From Bacteroidales bacterium (lineage in GTDB: Bacteria; Bacteroidota; Bacteroidia; Bacteroidales; UBA932), in assembly GCA_024693285.1 (NCBI GenBank), contig JAILLE010000036.1, forward strand, positions 1-64,000: a stretch of 64,000 bases of DNA. Reading direction: 5' to 3'. This document shows positions 35,575 through 43,454 of this stretch, one piece after another. The position numbers were made by a program, and so were the translations under genes. The notes beneath the pieces are model-generated. The model saw nothing but the letters and a program-made list of their open reading frames with translations. It was not told the DNA's origin and searched no databases. Each line of letters opens with the position of its first letter. Position 1 is the first letter of the stretch.

Positions 35575-37532
35575 CGCCGGCCGTTGTTGACGAGAAACAG
35601 ATTCCCCTTTGTCATTCTGAGGGCCTGCCCTGAGCCTGCCGAAGGGCCGGAGGTCGAAGAATCTTTCAGGCATAGGCCGAGCTCATGTCGGATGCAGTAT
35701 TTGCTCCTCATCAGCTCGGCTCCTTGCCGATGAGTCAGCTCGAAGGCATCCTCGATTTCCTTCGCTCCAAGTTCTTGGAGGATTTCACGTGCGACCCTGT
35801 TGGAGATATTTGATTTATAATCAATGGATTCTGAATATAAGGCGTGTTCTTCTGCCACGGATCCTTCACTATGTTCAGGATGACAATTGCCGCACTCCAT
35901 CTGATCCAGCCTTTGGGCGATCTCCCGGCGGATGCCATTGATGGCGGATGCGGACATGAAGGGCAGTTTTCCGGCGGAACCACTTGAATCCAAGCTTGTT
36001 AGGATGAATGAATATATTCCTGTGGCCTTTTCAATCTGCGAATGGAATATCGCCTCCATCCGCTCCCGATTCGTTGCTTCCTGCTCGCCCCCGTCAACAT
36101 CGAACCCCACAACCCTGCCATCCTCACTTTCCGCCTTAACATTTATAGCGCTTGTCGCCGCTGAATCAGTGAATACGAGGGCGACGGATACTGCTATGCT
36201 GCGTGTGGGGAGGTTGATTTCGAGCTCTTTCTCGAAGGCGGCGCTAAGGTTCCGGCGAAGTCTGGCTCCGACGTATAGCCCTGGCACATCTCGGCAGATG
36301 ATTCTCGACCCTTCGCAGACGTCACCTCGGAATCCTCTGATCTCGCCTCCGTCCTTTGGACTGAAAGTGAAGCCGTCGCCGTTGCGCAGCACCGTCGCCG
36401 GATTGTCCAACTTTATAACAAGCTCCGAGAATGGCGCCGGACTGCCGCTCGAGCCCGGCCGCGTCCATTCTCGCTTCGCCCTTCGACTTCGCTCAGGGCT
36501 TGCTGCGGCTGAGTACGGCCTAAGCTCGACGGCAGCTCCGGCGCGCGTCCTGATGCTGATTACAGTTCCTATCTCTTCGCCGACGGACTTTGGAGCGTCC
36601 ATCGAGGACCATTTGCCTCTCTTTCCGTCAAGGAACAACTCAGTGTAGCCACGGTTGAAAGTCTTTCCGAGGTCAGGAATGAAACCTCCTTCGACCCTGC
36701 CGAAAGAGGCTCGGCGATACTTGTCCGGATGTGCCGCAACAAGTTCGTCAAGGGCCTTTGAATATGCCCTGACGGTGTTCCGAACATAAGATATATTCTT
36801 GAGCCGCCCCTCTATCTTAAAGGAGCAGACACCGGCTTCGGCAAGGTCTGAGAGCCGCCCGATCAGGTTGTAATCTTTAAGAGACAACAGTGCTTTGTCC
36901 TTGACTAGATTCTTTCCTGTGCTGTCCTCCAGGTCGTAAAGTGACCTGCACGCCTGTACGCAAGCTCCTCGGTTGGCGCTTCTTCCAGCGACAGCTTCGG
37001 ACATGTAACATTGCCCGCTATAGCAGACGCAAAGTGCCCCGTGAACAAAGAACTCCAGTTCGCAGTTTACAGCATCCCTGATCGCCTTGATCTGGTCCAG
37101 GGACAGCTGGCGCTCAAGAACGATCCTTGAAGCGCCATGACTCTCGTAAAACCTGGCTTGTTCAGGAGTCCTGATGGCGCATTGCGTCGACGCGTGAATC
37201 TCAATGTCATCCTGAGCGGAGCGAAGGATCTCGAATACCGCCAGATCCTGGGCGATAATGGCATCTACGCCAGCCTCGGCGGCCTCATGAAGAATACGCT
37301 CAGCCTCAGGTAGTTCCGAATCGTAAAGAATTGTGTTGAGGGTCAAGAATATTCTGACCCCGAATCTGTGGGCATATTCACAAAGACGACGGACATCCTC
37401 AAGGGAGTTGCCCGCATCCTGTCTTGCCCCGAACTCCGGCCCGGCGATATATACCGCATCGGCACCGCAGTCGATGGCCGCGATGCCGATGTCAGCGTTC
37501 CTCGCCGGAGCGAGAAGTTCAAGTCCGATCAT
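35511..37532 (-). CDS. U32-family peptidase / RlhA-like protein carrying four palindromic elements
   Basis: 673 aa. N-terminal U32 TIM-barrel-like domain with ELLAPARNADIGIAAIDCGA and the diagnostic cysteine block CVCYSGQCYMSEAVAGRSANR, followed by a DUF3656-like C-terminal region. Relatives include E. coli RlhA, which hydroxylates 23S rRNA, so 'peptidase' may be a misnomer. Four stretches do not belong to the family and are encoded by dispersed repeats: ILRSAQDD (about 102-109), a 37-residue block at about 330-366 (AAVELRPYSAAASPERSRR...), CHPEHSEGSVA (about 549-558) and DSSTSGPSAGSGQALRMTKG (about 622-641). The frame is intact throughout. Start overlaps the TPR gene stop by one base. Confidence 0.92.
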   Translation of the reverse strand: MIGLELLAPARNADIGIAAIDCGADAVYIAGPEFGARQDAGNSLEDVRRLCEYAHRFGVRIFLTLNTILYDSELPEAERILHEAAEAGVDAIIAQDLAVFEILRSAQDDIEIHASTQCAIRTPEQARFYESHGASRIVLERQLSLDQIKAIRDAVNCELEFFVHGALCVCYSGQCYMSEAVAGRSANRGACVQACRSLYDLEDSTGKNLVKDKALLSLKDYNLIGRLSDLAEAGVCSFKIEGRLKNISYVRNTVRAYSKALDELVAAHPDKYRRASFGRVEGGFIPDLGKTFNRGYTELFLDGKRGKWSSMDAPKSVGEEIGTVISIRTRAGAAVELRPYSAAASPERSRRAKREWTRPGSSGSPAPFSELVIKLDNPATVLRNGDGFTFSPKDGGEIRGFRGDVCEGSRIICRDVPGLYVGARLRRNLSAAFEKELEINLPTRSIAVSVALVFTDSAATSAINVKAESEDGRVVGFDVDGGEQEATNRERMEAIFHSQIEKATGIYSFILTSLDSSGSAGKLPFMSASAINGIRREIAQRLDQMECGNCHPEHSEGSVAEEHALYSESIDYKSNISNRVAREILQELGAKEIEDAFELTHRQGAELMRSKYCIRHELGLCLKDSSTSGPSAGSGQALRMTKGNLFLVNNGRRYRLGFDCARCEMTVGVVFEA
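35610..35666 (-). repeat. Palindromic element family B, in-frame near C-terminus of U32 gene
   Basis: About 57 bp: TGTCATTCTGAGGGCCTGCC at one end, CCTGAGCCTGCCGAAGGGCC in the middle, GAAGAATCTT at the other end. Outer arms ATTCT/AGAAT pair. Confidence 0.8.
35859..35885 (-). repeat. Palindromic element family A, in-frame in U32 gene
   Basis: Plus strand GGATCCTTCACTATGTTCAG then GATGACAA. It is in the opposite orientation relative to the gene from the copy at 37205 in the same gene, and is read as CHPEHSEGS. Confidence 0.8.
36434..36544 (-). repeat. Palindromic element family C (copy 1), in-frame in U32 gene
   Basis: 111 bp bounded by GCGCCGGA and TCCGGCGC. The inner 99 bp (36444-36542) match 62141-62239 in the GH2 gene, reverse strand, at 92 of 99 positions. 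Long imperfect arms (GCCGGACTGCCGCTCGAGC against GCTCGACGGCAGCTCCGGC) and an inner GCCCT/AGGGC stem. It encodes about 37 residues here. Confidence 0.9.
37205..37231 (-). repeat. Palindromic element family A, in-frame near N-terminus of U32 gene
   Basis: TGTCATCCTGAGCGGAGCGA then AGGATCT, identical over 26 nt to the copy at 9101-9126 in a permease gene. It encodes ILRSAQDD between the AIIAQDLAV and IHASTQ family motifs. Confidence 0.88.
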
Positions 37533-38470
37533 TATTTCCCGCCGAGAGCGGTGATCTGCTGCTTGGCCTGTGCGCCGAACTTGGCGTCGTTCTGGACCTT
37601 CTTGTAATACTCGATGGCCTTGGCGTTGTTCTTCTGTCCCTGATAAAGGGCCGCCACGGTGTAGGTGATAGCGTTGGCGTTGGAAGCGGTCGGCTTGAGC
37701 TCGAGGTACTTCTCGAAGTTCTTGATGGCGTCAGCGTTCTTGTTCAACTTCTGTGAGGACTGGCCGGCGATCAGGTAAGCGTTGGCGTTCTCAGCATAGG
37801 AGTTGGCCTTGTCAGCCGCCTTGACGGCGTCGGCATACTTCTGGGCCTTGAGAGCGACATTGGCTTCCTTTACATAGATGTTGGAGATCTGTCCTAAAGC
37901 GGTCTCACTCTCACCATTCCATGCGGCGTGCTGGAAAGCCTCGACAGCCTCGTTAGTCTTGCCAAGCTGTGAAAGAGCCTGTCCGAGATAAAGGGCGGTC
38001 TTGCCGGCTGTCGTGTCGATCGCATAGGATTTGGCGAATCCGTCAGCGGCCTCGCCGAAGTCCTTGAGCTTCAAGGCGTCCACGCCTTTCTGGAGCCACA
38101 TCTGAGGCACAAGCTCCTTGGCCTCTGTGGCGACTTCCTCGTTGCCATATTCCTCAGCGATCTTAGCGGCGGCCTCAAGTTTGGGAGCAGCCTCATCATA
38201 TTTGGCGTCCCTGATGAGATCCTTCGCTATCTGAAGGGAAACACCGGGGATAGCGTTCTTGCAATTGGTGACCAATTCGTTGGCTTCCTCACCGATCTCG
38301 GTCCCCATCGCGAGAGCCTTCTGGAAATAATCGAGGGCCTCGGTCCAGTTTTTCAAAGTGATGGCTGTGGCGCCATTGTTGTAGAGTTCAGTAGCCTGAG
38401 CCATGTCCTGAGCGGAAGCGATTCCAGCTGCCATGGCCAGAGAAGCGATTGCGAGAATAATTTTTTTCAT
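37532..38470 (-). CDS. Secreted TPR-repeat protein
   Basis: 312 aa. Signal peptide (MKKIILAIASLAMAAGIASA, cleavage near residue 20) and about six tetratricopeptide-like helical repeats (ATELYNNGATAITLKNWTEA, EAADGFAKSYAIDTTAGKTA, AIKNFEKYLELKPTASNANA). Lysine- and alanine-rich. It probably acts as a periplasmic scaffold; no enzymatic motif. Upstream of the U32 gene with a one-base overlap, so the two are co-transcribed. Confidence 0.9.
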   Translation of the reverse strand: MKKIILAIASLAMAAGIASAQDMAQATELYNNGATAITLKNWTEALDYFQKALAMGTEIGEEANELVTNCKNAIPGVSLQIAKDLIRDAKYDEAAPKLEAAAKIAEEYGNEEVATEAKELVPQMWLQKGVDALKLKDFGEAADGFAKSYAIDTTAGKTALYLGQALSQLGKTNEAVEAFQHAAWNGESETALGQISNIYVKEANVALKAQKYADAVKAADKANSYAENANAYLIAGQSSQKLNKNADAIKNFEKYLELKPTASNANAITYTVAALYQGQKNNAKAIEYYKKVQNDAKFGAQAKQQITALGGK

Positions 38471-38515
38471 CCTTCAATGTATTTTGGTTCAACTTTTTCT
38501 TAAGGCGAACGGAGA

Positions 38516-38564
38516 CAAATGTAGTAAAAAAATTGCGTCAATCGCACATTATTCATTATTTTTG
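38516..38564. promoter_or_regulatory. Divergent promoter region of TPR and M16-like genes
   Basis: Minus strand: TACATTTG at 38523-38516, 46 nt before the TPR gene start. Plus strand: TATTTTTG at 38557-38564 with an ATTG 21 nt upstream, 18 nt before the M16-like ATG. The minus-strand -33 box is not clear. Confidence 0.5.
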
Positions 38565-38582
38565 CGATAAGAGGTACATGAA

Positions 38583-41117
38583 ATGCGGCGTTTTTTCACA
38601 TATGTCCTTTGTTCTGTCTTGCTAGGCTTTTCAATAAATATGCCAGCACAGAATCTGCCTGCTTTACAGAAAGACGCGTCTATCACCAAAGGCGAGCTGG
38701 CGAACGGTATCTCATACTATCTCGTGACCAATACAACAATGAAAGGAGTGGCTGATTTCGCCCTTGTCAGGAAGGGGATGACGGACACTCTCGCGGCACG
38801 GTCGGAACTGTCTTCGTTGCCCCATTTCAACAAGACTATTCCTCATGAGTTCCTTTCCCGAAAAGGGATTGGATGCCGTCCTGAAGGCTATATTTCTTAT
38901 CTTGATGACGCCACCCTGTTCCGTTTCGATGATGTCCCCATGTTCGATGTCGCTGCCGCTGACACGACACTGCTGATGCTCTTCGACATTATCGCTACCC
39001 AGCCCAGGCCTCATGCGGTGATTGTTTCCGGAGACATCAAGCCGGCCGAGATAATAGAGAAAATGAAGGTGTTCTCCTTGATGGTTCCGTCAAGAGTCAC
39101 CTCTTACCAAGCACCTGAGTACAAATGGGAGCCTTCCGATGGGATCGAATGGTCATTTGAACCATCTGACGTAGCGTCTGTGGAGGTGGATTTCCGTTCC
39201 CAAAGGACTCCGGCAGCCCAGATGAACACTATTCAGCCTTTCATCTCGAAATTATTTTCGATGGAGCTGGCCGAATTGGTCAAAGACCGCCTTATGGCTT
39301 CTCTGATCTCCAGGAATATTCCGGTAAGGAATATGGAAGTTAATAGCGTCGGAAGCGCCGAGACTTCCAGAGATGAGCATTTTATTATACGGCTGGTAAT
39401 GCCTGAGGATCAATTGATTCCGGCCACGATGGCGCTTTCGTCAACCATCGCCGAGCTTGGATCGAAAGGTGTCGGGAAGGATGAGTACAGGACTTTCAGG
39501 GAGTCGGCTCTCGGGACGTTGATCCAGCCTCAGACCAATGATGAAATGGTGCGCCAATGCGTCTCCAACTACCTTACCAGCTCAGATCTCGCCCTCTCTT
39601 CCACCAAGGTCAAGTATTTCTCGACCAGAAATATGCCTATTGACACTGAGGTTTCCCTATTCAACAACTACACATCCGCGCTTCTGGGTGATGATGACAA
39701 TGCCACAGTGAGATGGACCGGCAGTCCGGACGAGTATGACGAGTGGGTATACCAGATGATGTTCAAGTCCACCTGGAATGTCGTGACAATGCTTGAAAAA
39801 CCGACATTCAAGTGGAATGTGTCCGCTAAAGACACGGTTGAATTCAGTTCCGACAGGGGAAAGACCAAATTGAAAAATATTGCCACGGAGCCTGTCTCTG
39901 GCGGCGAAATGTGGACCTTTGCCAATGGCATGCGAGTCATATATAAGAAGATGCCGATAGGGGATAGGTTCGCTTATTCCATGATGATAAAAGGGGGATT
40001 CTCCACTGTCCGTGATCTTCCCGCAGGCGAGGGAGCGTTTTTCTCAGACATGATCGGGCTCCACAAAATAGCCGGCCTTAATCCGGGAGATTTTGAGAAG
40101 GTGTTGAAAGCCAACGGAGTAAGCATGGAGACAAGGGTCTCGGCATCCGACCTGAGAATCTCCGGAATGGCCCCCAAGGGCAGCCTGGCTTTAGTCGTCA
40201 AGGCATTGCTCTCCATGGCGAATAACAGGAAGGCGGATCATTCTGGTTTCGAGGCTTACCGCCAGATGGAACTCTCTATGCTTCCTCCCGCTGAGCTTGA
40301 CAGTTTGATGTATCCCGGCAATGTCTATTCCGAGGTGAAGTCACATTCGGGTCTCACTCCTTCTACCTTATCAGATGCGGAGTCGTTTTTCTCCAAGGAA
40401 TTCTTAAGATGCTCTGACGGTGTCATCATCCTTCTTGGTGAGTTGTCTTCGGATGCGGTTCAGAAATATCTGGCCAAGGCTCTCGGTAGTTTCCGGGTCA
40501 GCAAGACAGCTTCTCCCCGTCCTTCAGTGTCCCTTGCTTTAAGGAGCGGAACTATCTCATATTCAGCTGAAGGCGCCCCTGCCAGAATAAGTGTTGGCCT
40601 TGCCGCTGACCATCCTTTCTCAACCGAGACTTTCATGGCCTTCAAGATAGCAAGTCTCTCTCTGTCGAGGCGGCTTTCCGGAGAGATGGCAGGTTATGGT
40701 TTCCATGTGGACATGGAAGACAGTTTCACCACATTCCCCAAAGAGGTGGCCGATCTGAGATTTATCCTCACCCCTGTCCCGGAATATGGTCTTCCTGAGG
40801 GAGTTGAGAGTGGAGAAAAGAATCTGGAGCAGGCCCTTGTCGCCGCCAGGAAGGTTATTGACGAAGTTCTCGCCGGACCGGTCGGAGCCGCGGAACTCGC
40901 TTCTTGCAAATCTTTGCTGGCAAATGAATATTCAATGTCTTTGTCCGATCCGTTGAAATATGCGGACGCCATCTTGATGCGCTATTCTGCCGGAAAGGAT
41001 GTGCTGACTGGCTACAACGATAAGATAAAAGGTGTCACCGCGGACAAGGTGAAAGATGTGTTCAACGCCCTTGCGGCAGGAATGAGAGTGGAATATGTCG
41101 TACGGCCGCAAGAATGA
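38583..41117 (+). CDS. M16-like (insulinase-fold) protein without the zinc motif
   Basis: 844 aa with a signal peptide (MRRFFTYVLCSVLLGFSINMPAQ). The domain order follows two-module M16 peptidases (ITKGELANGISYYLVTNTT at the first strand; TFANGMRVIYKKMPIGDRFA opening the second half; FSTETFMAFKIASLSLSRRL later). The HxxEH zinc motif that should follow the first strand is absent; the corresponding stretch is RKGMTDTLAARSELSSLPHF. It is therefore likely a noncatalytic subunit or chaperone of the M16 fold. The gene's end overlaps the DUF3109 gene by 23 nt. Confidence 0.85.
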   Translation: MRRFFTYVLCSVLLGFSINMPAQNLPALQKDASITKGELANGISYYLVTNTTMKGVADFALVRKGMTDTLAARSELSSLPHFNKTIPHEFLSRKGIGCRPEGYISYLDDATLFRFDDVPMFDVAAADTTLLMLFDIIATQPRPHAVIVSGDIKPAEIIEKMKVFSLMVPSRVTSYQAPEYKWEPSDGIEWSFEPSDVASVEVDFRSQRTPAAQMNTIQPFISKLFSMELAELVKDRLMASLISRNIPVRNMEVNSVGSAETSRDEHFIIRLVMPEDQLIPATMALSSTIAELGSKGVGKDEYRTFRESALGTLIQPQTNDEMVRQCVSNYLTSSDLALSSTKVKYFSTRNMPIDTEVSLFNNYTSALLGDDDNATVRWTGSPDEYDEWVYQMMFKSTWNVVTMLEKPTFKWNVSAKDTVEFSSDRGKTKLKNIATEPVSGGEMWTFANGMRVIYKKMPIGDRFAYSMMIKGGFSTVRDLPAGEGAFFSDMIGLHKIAGLNPGDFEKVLKANGVSMETRVSASDLRISGMAPKGSLALVVKALLSMANNRKADHSGFEAYRQMELSMLPPAELDSLMYPGNVYSEVKSHSGLTPSTLSDAESFFSKEFLRCSDGVIILLGELSSDAVQKYLAKALGSFRVSKTASPRPSVSLALRSGTISYSAEGAPARISVGLAADHPFSTETFMAFKIASLSLSRRLSGEMAGYGFHVDMEDSFTTFPKEVADLRFILTPVPEYGLPEGVESGEKNLEQALVAARKVIDEVLAGPVGAAELASCKSLLANEYSMSLSDPLKYADAILMRYSAGKDVLTGYNDKIKGVTADKVKDVFNALAAGMRVEYVVRPQE

Positions 41118-41703
41118 TTTCGGAACGATTATCCAGATCGGGGACATCCTGGTCTCGGAGGAGGTGGTGACAGAGTTCTTCGCCTGTGATTACCCTGTCT
41201 GCAAGGGAATATGCTGCGTGATAGGGGATAGCGGGGCTCCTCTTGAGGAGGAAGAACTCGATGATCTTGAGAGGGAATATCCTGTATATTCACGACTTAT
41301 GCGTCCGCAAGGCCGTGCGCAAGTTGACAAAGACGGGTTTTTCATAATCGACCGTGACGGAGATATTGTCACCCCGGTCGTGGACGGCACCGGAGAGTGC
41401 GCTTTCACCACTTTCGACGATGATGGAAACTGTTTCTGTTCAATTGAGAAGTGTTTCTTCGCCGGTTCATGCTCTTTCCGTAAACCACGTTCCTGCTGGT
41501 TGTATCCGATCCGAGTCAAGAAATTGTCTAATGGGGGGCAGGCTCTTAACCTCCACCGCTGGCATCTCTGCGAATCCGCTTTTGAAAAAGGAAAACGCGA
41601 AGGAACCCGTGTGTACGAGTTCCTCCGCGAACCACTGACTCTCCTTTACGGGAAGGATTTCTACGAGGCCCTGGAAGCGGCCGCCAAGGTTATCCTGGGC
41701 TAG
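41095..41703 (+). CDS. DUF3109 family cysteine-rich protein
   Basis: 202 aa. Family blocks: FFACDYPVCKGICCVIGDSG, APLEEEELDDLE, CAFTTFDDDGNCFCSIEK and PRSCWLYPIRV. The eight or more conserved cysteines (CDxxxCKGxCC, CxCxIE, Cx..SC) suggest a metal centre, possibly iron-sulfur; function unknown. The start is inside the M16-like gene; no other start codon lies before the conserved IIQIGDILVS. The last 4 nt overlap the convergent DUF2007 gene. Confidence 0.9.
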   Translation: MSYGRKNDFGTIIQIGDILVSEEVVTEFFACDYPVCKGICCVIGDSGAPLEEEELDDLEREYPVYSRLMRPQGRAQVDKDGFFIIDRDGDIVTPVVDGTGECAFTTFDDDGNCFCSIEKCFFAGSCSFRKPRSCWLYPIRVKKLSNGGQALNLHRWHLCESAFEKGKREGTRVYEFLREPLTLLYGKDFYEALEAAAKVILG

Positions 41704-41957
41704 GCCTCTTCCTCCTCTTCAGGATTCTCTTCTTCTTCCGTGTCTTCCGCTGGCGTGTTGATCAGTTCCATCGCGGCGTCATAGTCTCTGGCATTGACCT
41801 TCACATCGATGTTGCCGACACCGTTAAGCATCGCTGTCGAGTCGGCTCCGAACACGGCCGCCGGAATCCCGTTCTCATTAAGCATGCCTGCCACCATCTG
41901 GGCGCTGATGGCGTCGTTCAAAGTGATCACGGTCTTGAAATCGTCTTCTCTTTTCAT
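41700..41957 (-). CDS. DUF2007 small protein
   Basis: 85 aa. KTVITLNDAISAQMVAGMLN, then IPAAVFGADS and MLNGVGNIDVKVNARDYDAA, match the DUF2007 (putative signal-transducing, GlnB-like fold) family. The C-terminus is a run of acidic residues (EDTEEEENPEEEEEA). Probably binds a small ligand or a partner; role unknown. It follows the membrane protein gene at 41964-42449 by 6 nt and is likely co-transcribed. Confidence 0.88.
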   Translation of the reverse strand: MKREDDFKTVITLNDAISAQMVAGMLNENGIPAAVFGADSTAMLNGVGNIDVKVNARDYDAAMELINTPAEDTEEEENPEEEEEA

Positions 41958-41963
41958 AATATT

Positions 41964-42449
41964 CTAATATTTAGAATAGTTGTCATTTGTCTCGTTCCTG
42001 AATAAATATTCCAGTCCACTGATTAGCCGGACGATCTCCTTTCTCAGCCCCTCTACCTCGAATCCTCCTGGAACCTTTATGAAAGTCACCCTGTCCTCCA
42101 GCATCTTGAAAAACGCTCCGACTTTAGAGCGAAGCCTGAAAGTCATGTTCTCACCTTCTTCAGTCTCCAGGTAGTAACCTCTTGATTCCATGAAGTTTAT
42201 GACCTTCTCTCGAACCTCGGGATATTCCCCGGGTACGACAGCCTCTTGTTTTCTGAATCCAACCGCCGGATAGACAAAGGCGAGGATCACGAAGAGTGCG
42301 GCAATTTGCCAGATAGATTTGATGCCATCCCGGAACATCAAGTTGAGATCTGCCTCAACCAGTCCCAGCCCTACCATAATAGCCATTGTGATGCTGAGAA
42401 TCACGGCGAACCAGATGAAGTATTTGATCGATCTGATAAGGTATCTCAT
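41964..42449 (-). CDS. Small membrane protein of unknown function
   Basis: 161 aa. Two N-terminal TM segments (about 8-29 and 42-62) and a cytoplasmic alpha/beta domain (YPEVREKVINFMESRGYYLE ... RVTFIKVPGGFEVEGLRKEI). Family not recognised. The start at 42449 (MRYLIRSIKYFIWF) is chosen because the open frame further upstream is antisense to the coiled-coil gene at 42537. A TATATTTG box lies 27 nt upstream. Confidence 0.82.
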   Translation of the reverse strand: MRYLIRSIKYFIWFAVILSITMAIMVGLGLVEADLNLMFRDGIKSIWQIAALFVILAFVYPAVGFRKQEAVVPGEYPEVREKVINFMESRGYYLETEEGENMTFRLRSKVGAFFKMLEDRVTFIKVPGGFEVEGLRKEIVRLISGLEYLFRNETNDNYSKY

Positions 42450-42475
42450 ATTTTGCTCGATTTTTGCGATATGCA

Positions 42476-42511
42476 CAAATATACGAAAAAGAAATAGTTT
42501 TGTTAATTTTG
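42476..42511. promoter_or_regulatory. Divergent -7 boxes between two membrane-protein genes
   Basis: TATATTTG on the minus strand (42483-42476) and TAATTTTG on the plus strand (42504-42511). Neither has a clear TTTG at the expected distance. Confidence 0.4.
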
Positions 42512-42536
42512 CAAGTTGAACCAAGAATTCGATAAT

Positions 42537-43451
42537 ATGTCTGAAATTGATCCCATCCTGGAGCGCCGCCAGCGCGAAGAGCAGGAGCAGAAAAACAAAA
42601 GTCTGAAGAATGTTATGTGGGCGCTTGTCGCCGTGGCCGCTCTCATGGCCGCTGGTCTCGCCTATGTTTGGACAACCAAGTCTTCCCTCGTTAAAGACCT
42701 TAACGCCGAGAAGGAGGACCTTACCCAGCAAATGATAGCCCTCAAGGGAGATTACGACAGCCTTTCCTCTGAATATGAGTCCGTCAACAGTCAGTTGGAT
42801 TCCTCCAGGGAGGAGGTCAACCAGCTGATTGAGAGGATCCAGAAGACGGAGGCCACGAACCGAGCCAAGATGCGCCAGTACGAGAAAGAGCTCGGAACTC
42901 TGAGGAGTATCATGCGTAACTACATCGTTCAGATTGATTCCCTTAATACTCTGAACCACAAGCTCACAGCCGACGCTGCCGCAGCTCGTAAAGAGGCCGC
43001 GTCGAGCCGTGCCGAGAACGCTGAGTTGAAGGGTCAGGTCGAGAGTCTCTCCGGACAGGTCGCGGCTGGTTCCGTGATCAAGTCTAGGGGTCTGAGTGTG
43101 GCTGCTTACAACAGTTCTGACAAGGTTACTGACCGCAGTAGCAGGGTCGTCAGGTTGTTGGCTTCGTTGAGCCTGGTTGAGAATGATCTGGCTCCGAAGG
43201 GTCCCGTCAGGGTGTACATACGTGTTAAGGATCCGGAGGGAATATTGCTTACCAACAGCAATCAGACTTCTTTCACTTACAATGGCCAGACGATGGTCGC
43301 TTCCGCTTCTCGTGAGGTTGATTATGAGGGCAAGGAGGTTGATTTGAGTATCTATCTCAACGACATCCCTAGCTACGCTCCTGGCATTTACACTATCGAG
43401 GCGTACACGACCCAGTCTTTCCTTGGTAAGACTGAGCTCCTGCTGCGTTAG
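42537..43451 (+). CDS. Membrane-anchored coiled-coil protein
   Basis: 304 aa. Short cytoplasmic lead, one TM (about 28-46), long coiled coil (about 50-180: DLNAEKEDLTQQMIALKGDY ... ELKGQVESLSGQVAAG), and a C-terminal beta domain of about 110 residues (VVRLLASLSLVENDLAPKGP; FLGKTELLLR). Resembles Bacteroidota proteins annotated only as hypothetical; the beta domain may bind a cell-surface partner. The hemW gene begins 3 nt after its stop, so co-translation is likely. Confidence 0.85.
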   Translation: MSEIDPILERRQREEQEQKNKSLKNVMWALVAVAALMAAGLAYVWTTKSSLVKDLNAEKEDLTQQMIALKGDYDSLSSEYESVNSQLDSSREEVNQLIERIQKTEATNRAKMRQYEKELGTLRSIMRNYIVQIDSLNTLNHKLTADAAAARKEAASSRAENAELKGQVESLSGQVAAGSVIKSRGLSVAAYNSSDKVTDRSSRVVRLLASLSLVENDLAPKGPVRVYIRVKDPEGILLTNSNQTSFTYNGQTMVASASREVDYEGKEVDLSIYLNDIPSYAPGIYTIEAYTTQSFLGKTELLLR

Positions 43452-43454
43452 GCG

